Below, one piece after another: positions 31,433 through 42,490 of a DNA stretch of 64,000 nucleotides (its first letter is position 1; every line of letters begins with the position of its first letter). Source of the DNA: Haematobia irritans (lineage: Eukaryota; Arthropoda; Insecta; Diptera; Muscidae). The notes beneath the pieces are model-generated. The model saw only the letters and a program-made list of their open reading frames with translations, did no database searches and was not told where the DNA came from. Made by a program: the position numbers and the translations under genes. Location of the stretch: assembly GCF_050003625.1 (NCBI RefSeq), contig NC_134399.1, positions 148,794,473 through 148,858,472 of the forward strand, read 5' to 3'.

Positions 31433-31869
31433 ATAGTCTTTAGCTCCATAAGTAAGGAAAACAACACAATAAATCATATAACACTCAACAAAATAAAAAC
31501 AAATGTCGATAACGTGGAAGCTTAGAAAATAGCAGAATAACATAATCTCAATATTCCCACAATGATTTAACGTTTGACCTTTGGTCATTTCAACTTGAAA
31601 GACCCCTCTATCTGCTCAACTGCAAGATGTGCAATTTCATTGTGATGTGATTTTTATCGAGTAGTAGTTATAAAGTGGATGCAGGCATATGTGCTATTAG
31701 AGATTGTATATATGTATAGAGATGTCATAGAGCAATGGGAATTTTAAATTTTTAGGATTTTATTGTGGTTGAAAGTCGCAAAATGAATTTTCCAGGTGTT
31801 ACAAGGTTAGTACCATAAGCAATTAGCCCACATATACTAAGGGTGATTTCGTTTGGGGAAAAAGTGTTG

Positions 31870-33395
31870 CATGCAAATTGTTCCACCACAGATACCTTCG
31901 GACCAACTGTTTCAAACAGAGATGTTCTGGTCTACTGTTCCACCACAGAAACGTCCAGGCCTAATGTTCCTCTACAGAAACTTTCGGGTCTACTGTTCCA
32001 CCACAGAGAAATTTGGGCCTTCTGTATCACCACAGAGACCTTGGGGTCTATTGTTCTACCATAGCGACCTTCGAGCCTAATGTTCTGCCACGGAGGCTTT
32101 CGGGCCTACGGTTCCACCAGAGACCTACCACAGGGACAGTCAGACCTAATGTTCCATCACAGAGACCTTCGTGCCTAATGTTCCACCACAGAGGCTTTCG
32201 GACCCACTGTTCCACCACGGAGGCTTTCGGCCTACAGTTTCACACAGAGGCCTTAGGGTCTACCCCAGAAAAAAATACTTCAGCAGTAAAAGTTGAGTTG
32301 CGCTTTTTGGTATATGATAAAGTAGGCAGTGCATCCACACTGCATGAATCGGTGGCAATAACGTAAACGAGTAATCAAACTAGTCTATGATCATCCGTTT
32401 ACGTTATTGCAACCAATTCATGCACTATAAATGCATGAAAGGTAGTGCTGTTTTCCTTCACGCCAACAAGATTATATATCACTTTTGAGCAACATTTCTA
32501 TTAAAATGAGCAATTATACCAGCGCTATGTAGAAACTGATCCAAATCGGGTCATCAGCGCTGATTCAGTTGTTTTGTAACCAGTTGGTACTGCCTCTCTC
32601 CCTTACAATCTTGCTGAAATAGTGCACCATGTTTTGCTGGGACTCTTCCACCACAGCGACCTGCGGCCCTCATGTTCTAACACAGAGGCTTTCGGGCCTA
32701 CGGTTCCACCAGAGATTTTGGGGCCTACCACAGAGGCATTCGGGCCTACTATTTCACACAGACCTACCACAGAAACATTCGGACCTAATGTTCCACCACA
32801 GAGAAATTCGGGCCTTCTGTATCACCACAGAGACCTTAGGGTCTACTGTTCCACCATAGCGACCTTCGCGCCTAATGTTCTACCACGGAGGCTTTCGGGC
32901 CTACGGTTCCACCAGAGACCTACCACAGAAACATTCGGACCTAATGTTTCACCACAGAGACCTCCGGGCCTATTGTTCCATCACAAAGACCTTCGGGTCT
33001 TGTTCCACTACAAAGGTTTCGGGACAACTGTACCACCACAGAGACTTTCGTTCCTATTGCTCCACCACAGAGACTTTCGAGCCTTCTGTTCCATCACAGA
33101 GACATGCAGTCATACTCTTTCCACCACAGAGACTTTCGGACACACTGTTCCAACAAAGAGACCTTCGGGCCTACTGTTCCACCACAGAGACATTCGGGCC
33201 TACTGTTTCATCACAGATACCTTAGGGTCTACTGTTGGACGACGGAGATATTCGGGTCAACTGTTCCACAACAGAGACCTTCGGGTATACTGTTTCACCA
33301 CAGATACCTTAGGATCTACTTTTCGCTCGTAGACGTACCACAGATACCTTTTGGGCTTCTGTTCCACCGCGGAGACTTTCGGGCCTAATATTCGC
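31870..33395. repeat. 29-bp minisatellite (TTCCACCACAGAGACCTTCG type)
   Basis: About 38 degenerate units of TTCCACCACAGAGACCTTCG plus GGCCTACTG. It is interrupted at 32,264-32,641 by a CCCAGC hairpin MITE. Because 29 is not a multiple of three and no frame of the unit has a stop, long open frames (up to 236 codons, 32,622-33,332) arise by chance. It is unrelated in sequence to the TTTCTATAGAAA minisatellite although the period is identical. Confidence 0.9.
32264..32641 (-). mobile_element. CCCAGC-TIR hairpin MITE, complete, AC target duplication
   Basis: A 378-bp element with ends CCCAGAAAAAAATACTTCAG and, at the right, CACCATGTTTTGCTGGG. AC is present on both sides (32,262-32,263 and 32,642-32,643). 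The surrounding minisatellite provides the empty site GGTCTACTGTTCC. The interior fold-back CACACTGCATGAATCGGTGG / CCAATTCATGCA flanks GTAAACGAGTAATC. The same element is at 17,747 in the other orientation. Confidence 0.75.
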
Positions 33396-34712
33396 TTGTA
33401 GACAAGCTAGTATCTGTACTAGTAGTTTGCATCATAGACGTCAGTAATACTAAAAACCGACCTTGATCGATTACTGACTCGTAGATGATCCCGACCCCAG
33501 AACGACTATCACGCCACTACCGACTCCAAAAGTAACACCACATCCGCCTGCACAACGGTAGCAATATGAAGGCGCCCGAAACCCTCATTAACAAGGTAGA
33601 ATACTACTACCCTATTAGGACATGCTGATCATTCAATGAGTCGAGACTGTCAGACTGTCGACGAACCATCAAGAAAAGATGACCAAAATTCTCATCGATC
33701 ACCAACGAACTGAACTTCTGATCAACTAGCAATCAACGAAACGGACTTCTCACCAACTATCATTCGACGAACCAAAGTTCCCATAATCACAGACTACCTA
33801 CGAATCAAATTCTTCTGCAGATTTTTCCGACAAAAACCTGTAAACCATCACCTCAGCGAATTCCCGATCATCTACAAATCAACGAAATCCCGACTGTCTG
33901 CCCCAACAGATCTTGAACTTACTAGAGAGTTTATCGTATATTATACCAGTAGATTATAAAAATTTATCAATAAAACCGAAGGATAAACCCTTGTGTTCTT
34001 ATCCCGCAAGGTTTCGCAGGTTCCGTAAAGACCTGATTACGGAGATAGGCCTGAAATTTCGATAGTAGCCGTCTACCAAAATTTAATGCTCTTTCGATAC
34101 TTACTCATTAATAGCATTGGATAAGTACTTATTGAACCGCCTTCAGCTTTCCAGCATAGCATTTGGTGGCCATTGAACAAATTATTTTAGAGAAAGATAA
34201 TCCTCTCAACAATGCTTATGAAATTTAACAATTTTAGCCTCTTCCATTTTTGTCCAATGGAATTTCTAATACTGATACAACGTCAGCTTATACCATGAAA
34301 TATTTATGCACTTGACACAGCAAGGTAATGAAATGGCTTTCTGTTTTGTACTCCATGCATTTGTCATGAGGCGAGAAACAAATTTGTATTTATGAAGTTT
34401 TCCAAACGAACTACTCTACCAACCATTCATAATAGCAATATAATTCCAATGAAGTTGAAAGAGCAAAGCATAAAGCAAATATTCTGCAGTGCAATGGAAA
34501 ATTTCATTTGAGAGAAATATTTTTTCTCCATCATTTGAATTGAAAAGTATGCCATCAGCTGGAATGGGATTAGATTTTGTGGCCATACGAAACAAGAAAT
34601 TTTAACAAAGAATCGTATCTCTTTTTCGAACGACACAAAATTTAAATGTTTAAAAATTTGTGAGAATGATTTCAAGTTTTAGAATAAATTTTAAAACAAA
34701 TTCCTTGAATTT
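33396..34712. other. unassigned DNA after the minisatellite
   Basis: Between 33,400 and 33,960 the base composition is less AT-rich, with irregular CAACGAA/GACGAACC repetition. An AATAAAACC sits at about 33,970, and GTGTTCTTATCCCGCAAGG follows. A retrotransposon LTR edge is conceivable but no partner LTR, primer-binding site or coding frame was found. 34,080-34,712 shows nothing recognisable. Confidence 0.35.
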
Positions 34713-35150
34713 ATATGGTATAGCTACAATATAGGCTAAAATTTCTGAATATTTTCTATAAGCACATTCTGACTTTCTCTTTAAAAGTCGAGATGGTCGA
34801 TATTTTGGTACAACGAGGAAAGGCTTATTTATGCCATTTTTAGTTGACGCGTGCTGAGTTGTGTTGTTCTGTACATGTATAGAACAACACAACTCTGCGA
34901 TCGAAATGGTTGTCTGTCAGGGGTTTAAATACTGTCTGTAGGACATTTATGGTATAGCCACAATATAGGCTAAAATTTGTGAGTATTTTCTATAAGAACC
35001 TTCTGACCTTCTCTTTAAAAGTCGAGATGGTCGATATTTTGGTACAACGAGGAAAGGCTTATTTATGCCATTTTTGGTTGACGTGTGCTGACGTCTGCGA
35101 TCGAAATGGTTGTCTGCCAAGAGTTTAAATACTGTCGTAGGACATTTTAC
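34713..35150. repeat. tandem duplication (about 234 bp unit)
   Basis: GGTATAGCTACAATATAGGC at 34,716 and GGTATAGCCACAATATAGGC at 34,950 start two copies sharing TTTAAAAGTCGAGATGGTCG, CAACGAGGAAAGGCTTATTT and GCGATCGAAATGGTTGTCTG. Copy 1 has an extra perfect palindrome (34,856-34,895). Confidence 0.88.
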
Positions 35151-35395
35151 TGATCGGCGTTTATTTTAAACCAACTGCCATTTCCGGCGCTTGAGTTCTG
35201 ATGACTAATCTTAGGCGTAACTTGGCAAGTAAACCCAACCAGATTTGTTTCGCTTGCACGAAAGTTGTCTGTTATCAGTCTAACTTTTTTGTGCAACGGT
35301 GAGGTCTTGCATATTTATTTTGGATTTACTATGTCAATAATCCAAACTAATTTTTCAATTTATGTTAAATTAGCTTAGGTATAGCGAACGTCCAC
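35140..35395 (+). repeat. dispersed repeat T
   Basis: The series GTCGTAGGACATTTTACTGA, GGCGTTTATTT, CACGAAAGTTGTC, CAGTCTAACTTTTTTGTGCA and CGGTGAG is shared with 56,880-57,150 (CAGTCTAACTGTTTTGTGCA, CGGTGAG). Confidence 0.5.
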
Positions 35396-35404
35396 GATTT
35401 CATG

Positions 35405-35497
35405 TCCACTTAGATTATTCAATCTCTTGTGATACTACAGTGGTGAACTTCTCTCTTATCACTTGGTGCTGCCCGATTCCATGACGAGGAACCGCCG
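35405..35497 (-). mobile_element. SINE fragment
   Basis: CCACTTAGATTATTCAATCT, GAACTTCTCTCTTATCACTT and GCTGCCCGATTCCATGA are the reverse complement of the SINE 3' half. The head side is replaced by the end of a HINE-A. Confidence 0.75.
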
Positions 35498-35805
35498 TTT
35501 TATACCCTCCATCATTGGATGGGGGTGTACTAGCTTTGTCATTCCGTGTAACACATGGAAATATTGGTCTCAGCCCCCATAAAGTCGATCTAGCGATGTT
35601 CTCCCGTACGGCTGCCCGTCCATCTGTGGTAACTTCCGAACGAAACAATCTTGAAAGTTGGTGTACGTAGTTGGACTGATGTTGGCCGGATGGTATTGCA
35701 AATGGCCCATATCGGACCAATATTAGGTATAGCCCCCATATATACCGACCCACATTGGTTCCAAATCGCTTTTGAAAGTTGGTCACATCGGGGGTATAAA
35801 ATTTT
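35498..35805 (-). mobile_element. HINE family A, short remnant
   Basis: The end hairpin TTTATACCCTCCATCATTGG..ATGGGGG, then CTTTGTCATTCCGTGTAACA, CGGCTGCCCGTCCATCTG and GGTATAGCCCCCATATATAC. It stops at TTGGTCACATCGGGGGTATA. Confidence 0.7.
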
Positions 35806-35810
35806 GTTTT

Positions 35811-36125
35811 AAGGTGGGTATAAAGTTTTAGTTTAGCCGCTAAAATCGTATTTTTTTCACTAAAGTGAAAACTAAATCAGTAAAACAGGCATAAAATTAT
35901 ACATATTTGTTGCAAATTTTATTATAGCCCAAAGCAAATTTTCACAATGTTAGTATTCCTTACTTTTCTTTAATACTCCATTTTAAGTAATATTAACTTT
36001 GTGAAAATTTGCTTTGGGCTATTCCCCCATCAAGTTATAATAATATTTGCAAGAAATATGTATAATTTTATGCCTTTTTTACTGACTTAGTTTTCACTTT
36101 AGTGAAAAAATGACGATTTTAGCAT
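35811..36125. mobile_element. palindromic Harbinger-like MITE
   Basis: The left end AAGGTGGGTATAAAGTTTTA matches the element at 3855-4074. Here the interior is a long fold-back: the arm GCTAAAATCG..GCAAATTTTCACAATGTTA pairs with TTAACTTTGTGAAAATTTGC..CGATTTTAGC over roughly 120 bp. The right terminus is truncated at the junction with a HINE-C. Confidence 0.7.
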
Positions 36126-37010
36126 GTCAACCAAATTTGACATGCATACTTAGTATTTTAATTCTACTCTATGTGCAAAATTTCTCGTAAATCGGACTAC
36201 AACTTTGAACTCTGTTGTCATATGACGGAAAATCGGGCGAAAGATGTATATGAGAGCTATATCTCAATCTGAACCGATTTCAATCAAATTTGGCACACTT
36301 GACTATAGTCCTTATTGTTCTCCTGGTGCAAAATTTCAAGCAAATCAGGGTAAAACACTGGCTTCTGGGTCCATATAAGTGCATATCGGGTGCATATATA
36401 TATATGGGAGCTATATCTAAATCTGAACCGATTTCTTATATTCTGATCCAAAACAGGAATTTGTGCCAAATTTGAAGGCGATTGGACTTAAACTGCGAGC
36501 TAGACTTTGATCACAAAAATGTGTTCACAGACAGACGGACGGATCGACTCAGGGACCCACCCTGAGCATTATTGCCAAAGACACCATGTTTATATGGGGG
36601 ATATACCAAAATCTGAACCGATTTAAATCAAACTTGGCAAGCTTGATGATACTATCAAATACCAGTGCAAAATTTCAAGTAAATCGGAGTGAAACTGTGG
36701 TCTCAGAGTGAAAATTTAATTTCCGGTAGTCATGTAAGTGTAAATCGGACAATAGATATATATGGGAGTATCTAAATCTGAATCGATTTCCACCAAATTT
36801 TCCACACTTGACTGTACTACTAATAAGATTCCTCATGCAAAATTTCAAGCAAATCTAAGCAAAAATCTGGCTTCTGACAAAAACCGGTGTTACTACATTA
36901 TGGCCCAGAAGCCAGATTTTTGCTTAGATTTGCTTGAAATTTTGCATGAGGAGTCTTATTAGTAGTACAGTCCAGTGTGTAAAATTTGTTGGAAATTGGT
37001 TCACGGTAAT
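36126..37010 (+). mobile_element. HINE family C, rearranged
   Basis: Monomers (TGAGAGCTATATCTCAATCT, GAACCGATTT), then part of the tail (CAGACAGACGGACGGATCGA, CACCCTGAGCATTATTGCCA, AGACACCATG). Instead of the end hairpin, further monomers follow (TATATGGGGGATATACC) and a large palindrome at 36,811-36,972. Confidence 0.65.
36811..36972. repeat. near-perfect palindrome, about 66-bp arms
   Basis: The left arm 36,811-36,876 (ACTGTACTACTAATAAGATT ... CTGGCTTCTG) is mirrored by the right arm 36,906-36,972 (CAGAAGCCAGATTTTTGCTT ... AGTAGTACAG). I see one mismatch and a 29-bp spacer. It is made of HINE-C monomer sequence. Confidence 0.9.
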
Positions 37011-38268
37011 TACACTAGCCAACAGTCGTTTTGTGAATTGGTTCGGTCTTTTACCAAATTATAAAATTATAAGTCCGCTATTTGTTGTTAGATTTTGTTA
37101 AGTAAGGGCTTATTTTCTTTGTAAAAATTTCAGCTATACGCAAAAAAACCAAAATTGCTGTTAGCATCGTATTTTATATTTTATATGAATTTTTATATGG
37201 TTTTTTCTGTCACATTTTTACTAAAAAAAACGCCGTTTTTTTAACTTTTTTAAGCCACCAACATCCAAACTACTTACCCGATTTGAAAATTTTCTGAGAA
37301 TGAGTTGTAGACGGCCCAATTTTCTTTAATTTGAGTAGTACTAGGATCAAATAGGTCAAAAAGACGAAAGATATGCTCAAAATTGTAAGTGTACCTCCAA
37401 AAATTAAAAAAAAAAGTTCGAAAACCAATCGACAGAAAAATTTTTAAAACTCATTTTCGTGTTTAGTAGGTCAAAATCAATGGGAAAAAGTATGCTAGAA
37501 AGAAATAACAGAGAAAATTTTGTTATTTGTGACCTAGTGTTAGTAATGATACCAGAAACAGAAAATGTATTCACATTTGAATGCTGGAGGGCCCCAATGA
37601 TAGACAATTTTAGTTTTCCATTCACACTGCTACGCTTGAAATTCATCAAGAATAACTTGCTTTCTAAATGCAATTGATCAAAATGCTTCTGGAAGCTTGT
37701 AAACCACACTACGTGTGCTCATATGGTGTCAAATTTTACATTTGTTTTAGTATCTCAAAAATACACTTCACCTGTGCTATAGTTTTCTGAATGTAAATGG
37801 TGGTAACAAATTTCATCGAATTTCGAATATTACATTTTCAGTGTAGTGGAAATTTAATAAGGGCTTATAAAATTGCCAATGAAATTCTTAATATATAGAT
37901 GTTGTTAAAAGGCTTTACTTGAGTTATTCTAAATTAAATCTATATTATAAAGGAGTTTAATGCAAAGAGTTTACAGTATACAGTTTAATGGAAATGAATA
38001 CTAATTGCTTGTGGTAAAGTTTTTAATCTCATATTTAGCTTCAAGCAAAAACAACTTGTTTAGCTCTATATACCCCTTAAGGACAATGAGCAGGAAGAGT
38101 CGTTAGTTGTTTTTGCATCCTTTTGTAATTCGTAAAATAGTGAAAAAATGAAACGTTTTAATTTATATGAAAAAAAAAAACAGAAATGATTGTACACGTA
38201 CACTTCGAAGAGGGTAGCAGAGGATGTAAAATATGATGACAGGGTTCAGTGGAAAATGTCCAAACTTT

Positions 38269-38271
<3 letters not shown>
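37011..38271. other. unassigned intron DNA
   Basis: No recognised element. Pairs of short overlapping frames on opposite strands (37,404-37,709) look like chance. Confidence 0.45.

Positions 38272-38311
<40 letters not shown>
38272..38311. repeat. (CT)n microsatellite
   Basis: Twenty uninterrupted CT dinucleotides. On the other strand they are GA, a possible GAGA-factor binding tract, which is only inference. Confidence 0.95.
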
Positions 38312-38312
<1 letters not shown>

Positions 38313-38774
38313 AATTTGTGTCATCTACATGGACGTGAGTTGAAGGCAAATCCTAACAAAAACTATCAAAATAGGTTTTAAACATTTCAAGAGGCGTTCT
38401 AAATCCTTCATGCGTTACATATCAAATATTTCAACAAAAACAAATAGTATTGGTCTAAATATCTTTTCGAAACTGAAGAGGAGTTTAGAACGCAATCAAA
38501 AAATTTTTGTTTTTTGTGTGATTACATACACCACGTATATGTTTTGACAAACATTTGACAGAACAGCCAATTTAAGGGAACAAACATAGAAAATAAGCAG
38601 CTTTCATCTTGGTTAGGTTACACAAGCGGAGTTCAATGATACCGTGTGAGCTTGTTATATTTTTTGTAGGATCTACATATGTACACAGAAAATTTAAAAA
38701 AACAAAGTCAAAAGAATAATTAAAAATGTTTACAATTTAGTTAAATATTAATATCCCAATTATAAAATATACAA

Positions 38775-38895
38775 CAAGTATATACGGCCGTAAGTTCGGC
38801 CAGGCCGAATCTTATGTATCCTCCACCATGGAGGATACATAAGACTCTCATCCAGAATCGAATTACATGTGTTGTGGTAATACACAGAGAATACA
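38775..38895 (+). mobile_element. HINE family A 5' end, solo
   Basis: CAAGTATATACGGCCGTAAG, TTCGGCCAGGCCGAA and CTTATGTATCCTCCACCATG, then a new perfect palindrome arm (38,830-38,843) instead of the usual GATTGCGTAG. CTCTCATCCAGAATCGAATT and GTTGTGGTAATAC follow, then it is lost. Confidence 0.8.
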
Positions 38896-39919
38896 TATGG
38901 TGTTGGTTGGGTCTGCCGACGATATTGGTTGTGACTACCTTCATCATTCGGTTGTGTTGCCCAAACTAAATAATACTCATGACCGAATTAAAAATATATT
39001 TAAAATCAAGTACTTCGCAGTGAAATATTATATATATTTTTTTCATACATACAGGTATAGTGGTACAAATAAATCTAAATACGCTAAATATATGTAATTA
39101 GTAGATAAAATTTTTTGTCTAGAACCTCTGCTTATTGCATCAAAATGTATCCACACCCAGATTCTTAGAGCAAAAAAAAATTGTTTTTTGACGGTGAACA
39201 TGTAGCATGGTTGCCGCAACCCTCTTATTTTCTCGGACATTATGTACCTGACTTCGACAGCATCAAAAATATATTTCCTTTTTTATGGATATCAATAATT
39301 TAATATTCATGGTGTGAACAAATTTAAAAATCGTGCAGATTTAGTAAGATTTTCCACATCCAACTGCTTTCGTACCTGAAATGTAGCTTCTTAAAATCCA
39401 GGACTATATCGCTGGTTAACCAGAGTTGATTTTTCTACCCAAGGTGGCGTCCAGAGTACATAGTGCTGCATAGCTTAAAAATTGTTCACTATCGTAGGGA
39501 AAATAAGAAATAAAATTAGAAAGTTACGGGGTATAGGTATCACTGCTAGAGTTTATAAAACTCATTCCAAAACTTACCCACAATATCATATTACATCAAA
39601 AATGGTCCACAGCTATTACCAGATACAAAACGGCAGGTTCAATGAAAAGTTAAAACCCACCGCTAATATTGTCATTCCTATCCTACATACAATATATATG
39701 CGTTTCTTTTTTAAACCAATTTGAAGCCTACAAAAATATGCCTTCCTTTGATAGTAAATAATTTGTTCAAATAAAAAATGACAATTGAGAATTCATCAAC
39801 CGGCATTCGGCTGAGAATACCAAATATCAGTTAGAAGTACTAAATGACAGTTACGAAATTTATTTAAGGTAGGTCGTATCTATCGAATTTAAATATTTTT
39901 TTTTTCAAAAGATATTTAA
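38896..39919. other. unassigned intron DNA
   Basis: No gene or element recognised. Confidence 0.45.
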
Positions 39920-41166
39920 ATTCCCGGTCTAACAAAGAAAAACACATTTTTTTTGTCAAAATTCGTTTTTATTATTCAACATAGTTCCCTTCAAGAGCGA
40001 TACAACGATTATAACGACCTTCCAATTTTTTGATACCATTTTGGTAGTACTCCTTAGGTTTTGCCTCAAAATAGGCCTCAGTTTCGGCGATCACCTCTTC
40101 ATTGCAGCCAACTTTTTTCCCTGCGAGCATCCTTTTGAGGTCTGAGAACAAGAAAAAGTCACTGGGGGCCACATCTGGAGAATACGGTGGGTGGGGAAGC
40201 AATTCGAAGCCCAATTCATGAATTTTTGCCATTGTTCTCAATGACTTGTGGCACGGTGCTTTGTCTTGGTGGAACAACACTTTTTTCTTCGTCATATGGG
40301 GCCCCATATGAAGAAGATTTCGACCTTCAAACGCTCCAATAATAGTCACTGTTGATGATTTTTCCCTTCTCAAGATAATCGATAAAAATTATTCCATGCG
40401 CATCCCAAAAAACAGAGGCCATTACTTTGCCAGCGGACTTTTGAGTCTTTCCACGCTTCGGAGACGGTTCACTGGTCGCTGTCCACTCAGACGACTGTCG
40501 ATTGGACTCAGGAGTGTAGTGATGGAGCCATGTTTCATCCATTGTCACATATCGACGGAAAAACTCGGGTGTATTACGAGTTAACAGCTGCAAACACCGC
40601 TCAGAATCATGAACACGTTGTTGTTTTTGGTCAAATGTGAGCTCGCGCGGCACACATTTTGCACAGAGCTTCCGCATATCCAAATATTGATGAATGATAA
40701 GACCAACCCGTTCCTTTGATATCTTTAAGGCCTCTGCTATCTCAATCAACTTCATTTTACGGTCATTCAAAATCATTTTGTGGATTTTTTTGATGTTTTC
40801 GTCGGTAACCACCTCTTTCGGGCATCCACCGTCCCCCGTGCTCATTTCACCACTCTTGAATTTTGCATACCAATCAATTATTGTTGATTTCCCTGGGGCA
40901 GAGTCCGGAAACTCATCACCAAGCCAAGTTTTTGCTTCCACCGTATTGTTTCCCTTCAGAAAACAGTATTTTATCAAAACACGAAATTCCTTTTTTCCAT
41001 TTTTTCACAATAACAAAAGTTACTTCACAAAAGACGCTCTATCTCACAAACTAATTGACTTGCAGACGTCAAATTTTGACACGAATCATTTGAAGGTTGG
41101 TACTAAAATAATACGCATTTAATACTAGCGACGCCATCTATGTGTCAGACTTATCAGCCAACCTGT
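39920..41166 (-). mobile_element. irritans-subfamily mariner close to Himar1 (defective)
   Basis: The transposase-start side ends ACAGGTTGGCTGATAAGTCT followed by GACACATAGATGGCG, followed outside by TA (41,167-41,168). Six bases or so of the usual CCCCGG are missing inside this repeat. The other end keeps only CCCGGTCTAACAAAG (from about 39,920) and has lost the outermost 20 bp, so it could not be mobilised normally. Confidence 0.9.
39972..41000 (-). pseudogene. Himar1-like mariner transposase pseudogene
   Basis: The start ATGGAAAAAAGG has one A fewer than the expected run and goes out of frame at once. The main frame then reads IKYCFLKGNNTVEAKTWL through YVTMDETWLHHYTPES (first catalytic Asp) to INSDYYWSV (down to 40,327). 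The second frame carries KKVLFHQDKAPCHKS and PPYSPDVAPSDFFLF and ends EGNYVE at 39,972. The second and third Asp are 34 residues apart, that is DD34D. Three bases-times-three are missing at MSTGDGGCPKE, and a frame change lies around 40,330-40,370. The length otherwise corresponds to the roughly 348 residues of this family. Confidence 0.92.
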
Positions 41167-41304
41167 TAGATCAGCGCAACTGATATTTAATTCTGAGTGT
41201 AAAATTTTCGTTAGTACAACTAATTTCCAAACAATTTGTTTTCTGTGTGTAGTTACCGATGGCAAGGAACATTAAACCTTCTTCATACTGTCAATACATA
41301 GTAT

Positions 41305-42029
41305 CCCAGTAAAAAAAATTGCAAGCTGTTCTAAAAATGCCCCCACAAAAATTTTCTTTATTTTAACTACACAGGAATTCAGTTTAATTCATTTTTTTAT
41401 AACTCGATTATTTCCCATTTTTAATGGAAAATTTTATTATTTCCCATTTTTAATGGAAATGTTTCAGACAAACGTTATAATGCATTAAAAATCATAAAGA
41501 ATTAAAAAATTATTTATTTAACAAAATATTACATTTTTCATACCCTCCACCATAGGATGGGGGAAAGCGAAACCCATATTTCAATTCTGGCTCTCTAAGT
41601 ACCTTGCAAAAGTTCATATCGATTCGTAATTATTTGTAGACTTACCTATGCATACCTTTTCTGTATAATATATACCACGTATGGACTAACTTACAATTTA
41701 GAAGACGATGTTAAGAATTTTTAAGTATTATCACAACCCAAGTAATTCGAATGTGGATGACAGTCTTTCGTAGAAGTTTCTACGCAATCCATGGTGGAGG
41801 GTACATAAGAGGCCGAATTTACTGCCGTATATACTTGTTTTAATTCACATCCAAAACACCGAATTCGGATCACACCAATATCAGTGCGTCGGCTGTAGAA
41901 ATGGTGGACATCCGTCCTATGGGAAGCCCATGTTAAAATCATCATTTCTGCGTAAATTTTGCACCACTTCCGGATCCAAAAAGAACATTTCACTACTTTT
42001 TTTGGAGAGGCATTTTTTTTTTTGCTGGG
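41305..42029 (-). mobile_element. CCCAGC-TIR element split by a miniature HINE-A
   Basis: The left end is CCCAGTAAAAAAAATTGCAA; the right end is CATTTTTTTTTTTGCTGGG. The interior near the right end has AAATGGTGGACATCCGTCCT and TTGCACCACTTCCGGATCCA as in other copies. No matching target duplication (AT and AA). The right flank is HINE-A interior. Confidence 0.65.
41532..41837 (-). mobile_element. miniature HINE-A (about 306 bp) with both ends
   Basis: On the + strand it starts with the end hairpin CATACCCTCCACCATAGGAT and ends ACTGCCGTATATACTTG. It lacks the 153-bp array, the minisatellite and the tail module. It is therefore a minimal element: 5' block plus hairpin. The empty site (TTCTTAATGCACATCC) exists in a related element near 14,190. 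Confidence 0.75.
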
Positions 42030-42490
42030 AAGTTAGTCCATATGGAGTCTATATTAGATAAAAAAGGTACTACAATTACCTATGTATGCCTCTTTAGTTC
42101 TTGAGCGTTTTATATATAGGAGTCTATAAATAGTTATGTATGGCTTTGGTTATCAAAGAGCCAAATTTCAACCGAATCGGATGAAATTTGCTCTTCCAAA
42201 AGGATCCAGTGGTCAAATTTGGGAGTTTACATGGAGGTTTTACATAATTATGGAACGAAATGAACCAACTTTTGTATGGTTATTAGAGAGCATATACTAA
42301 CATCACTTACCAAATTTAAACCGGATCGGATGAGATTTGGTCTTCCAGGGGTTTCCGTAAGGCAAATCTGGGGATCGGTTTATATTGGGGTTATATATAG
42401 TTATGCATCGCTATGAACCAATTTTTCCATCGTTATTAAAGGGGCTATACTAACATCACTTACCAAATTTAAACCGGATCCGATGAAACC
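42030..42490 (+). mobile_element. degenerate HINE-A interior
   Basis: AAGTTAGTCCATATGGAGTC and then three diverged 153-bp monomers (CCAAATTTAAACCGGATCGG twice). No ends. Confidence 0.65.

Noticed and set aside
32622..33332. 236-codon repetitive protein
   Set aside because: Product of a stop-free 29-bp minisatellite. Adjacent units are read in different frames, and no start or termination signals are seen.
33900..34010. LTR retrotransposon end (AATAAAACC near 33,970)
   Set aside because: No partner LTR, primer-binding site, polypurine tract or gag/pol frame in the window.
38158..38381. Frames through the CT microsatellite on both strands
   Set aside because: Ser-Leu or Arg-Glu runs produced by the dinucleotide repeat.
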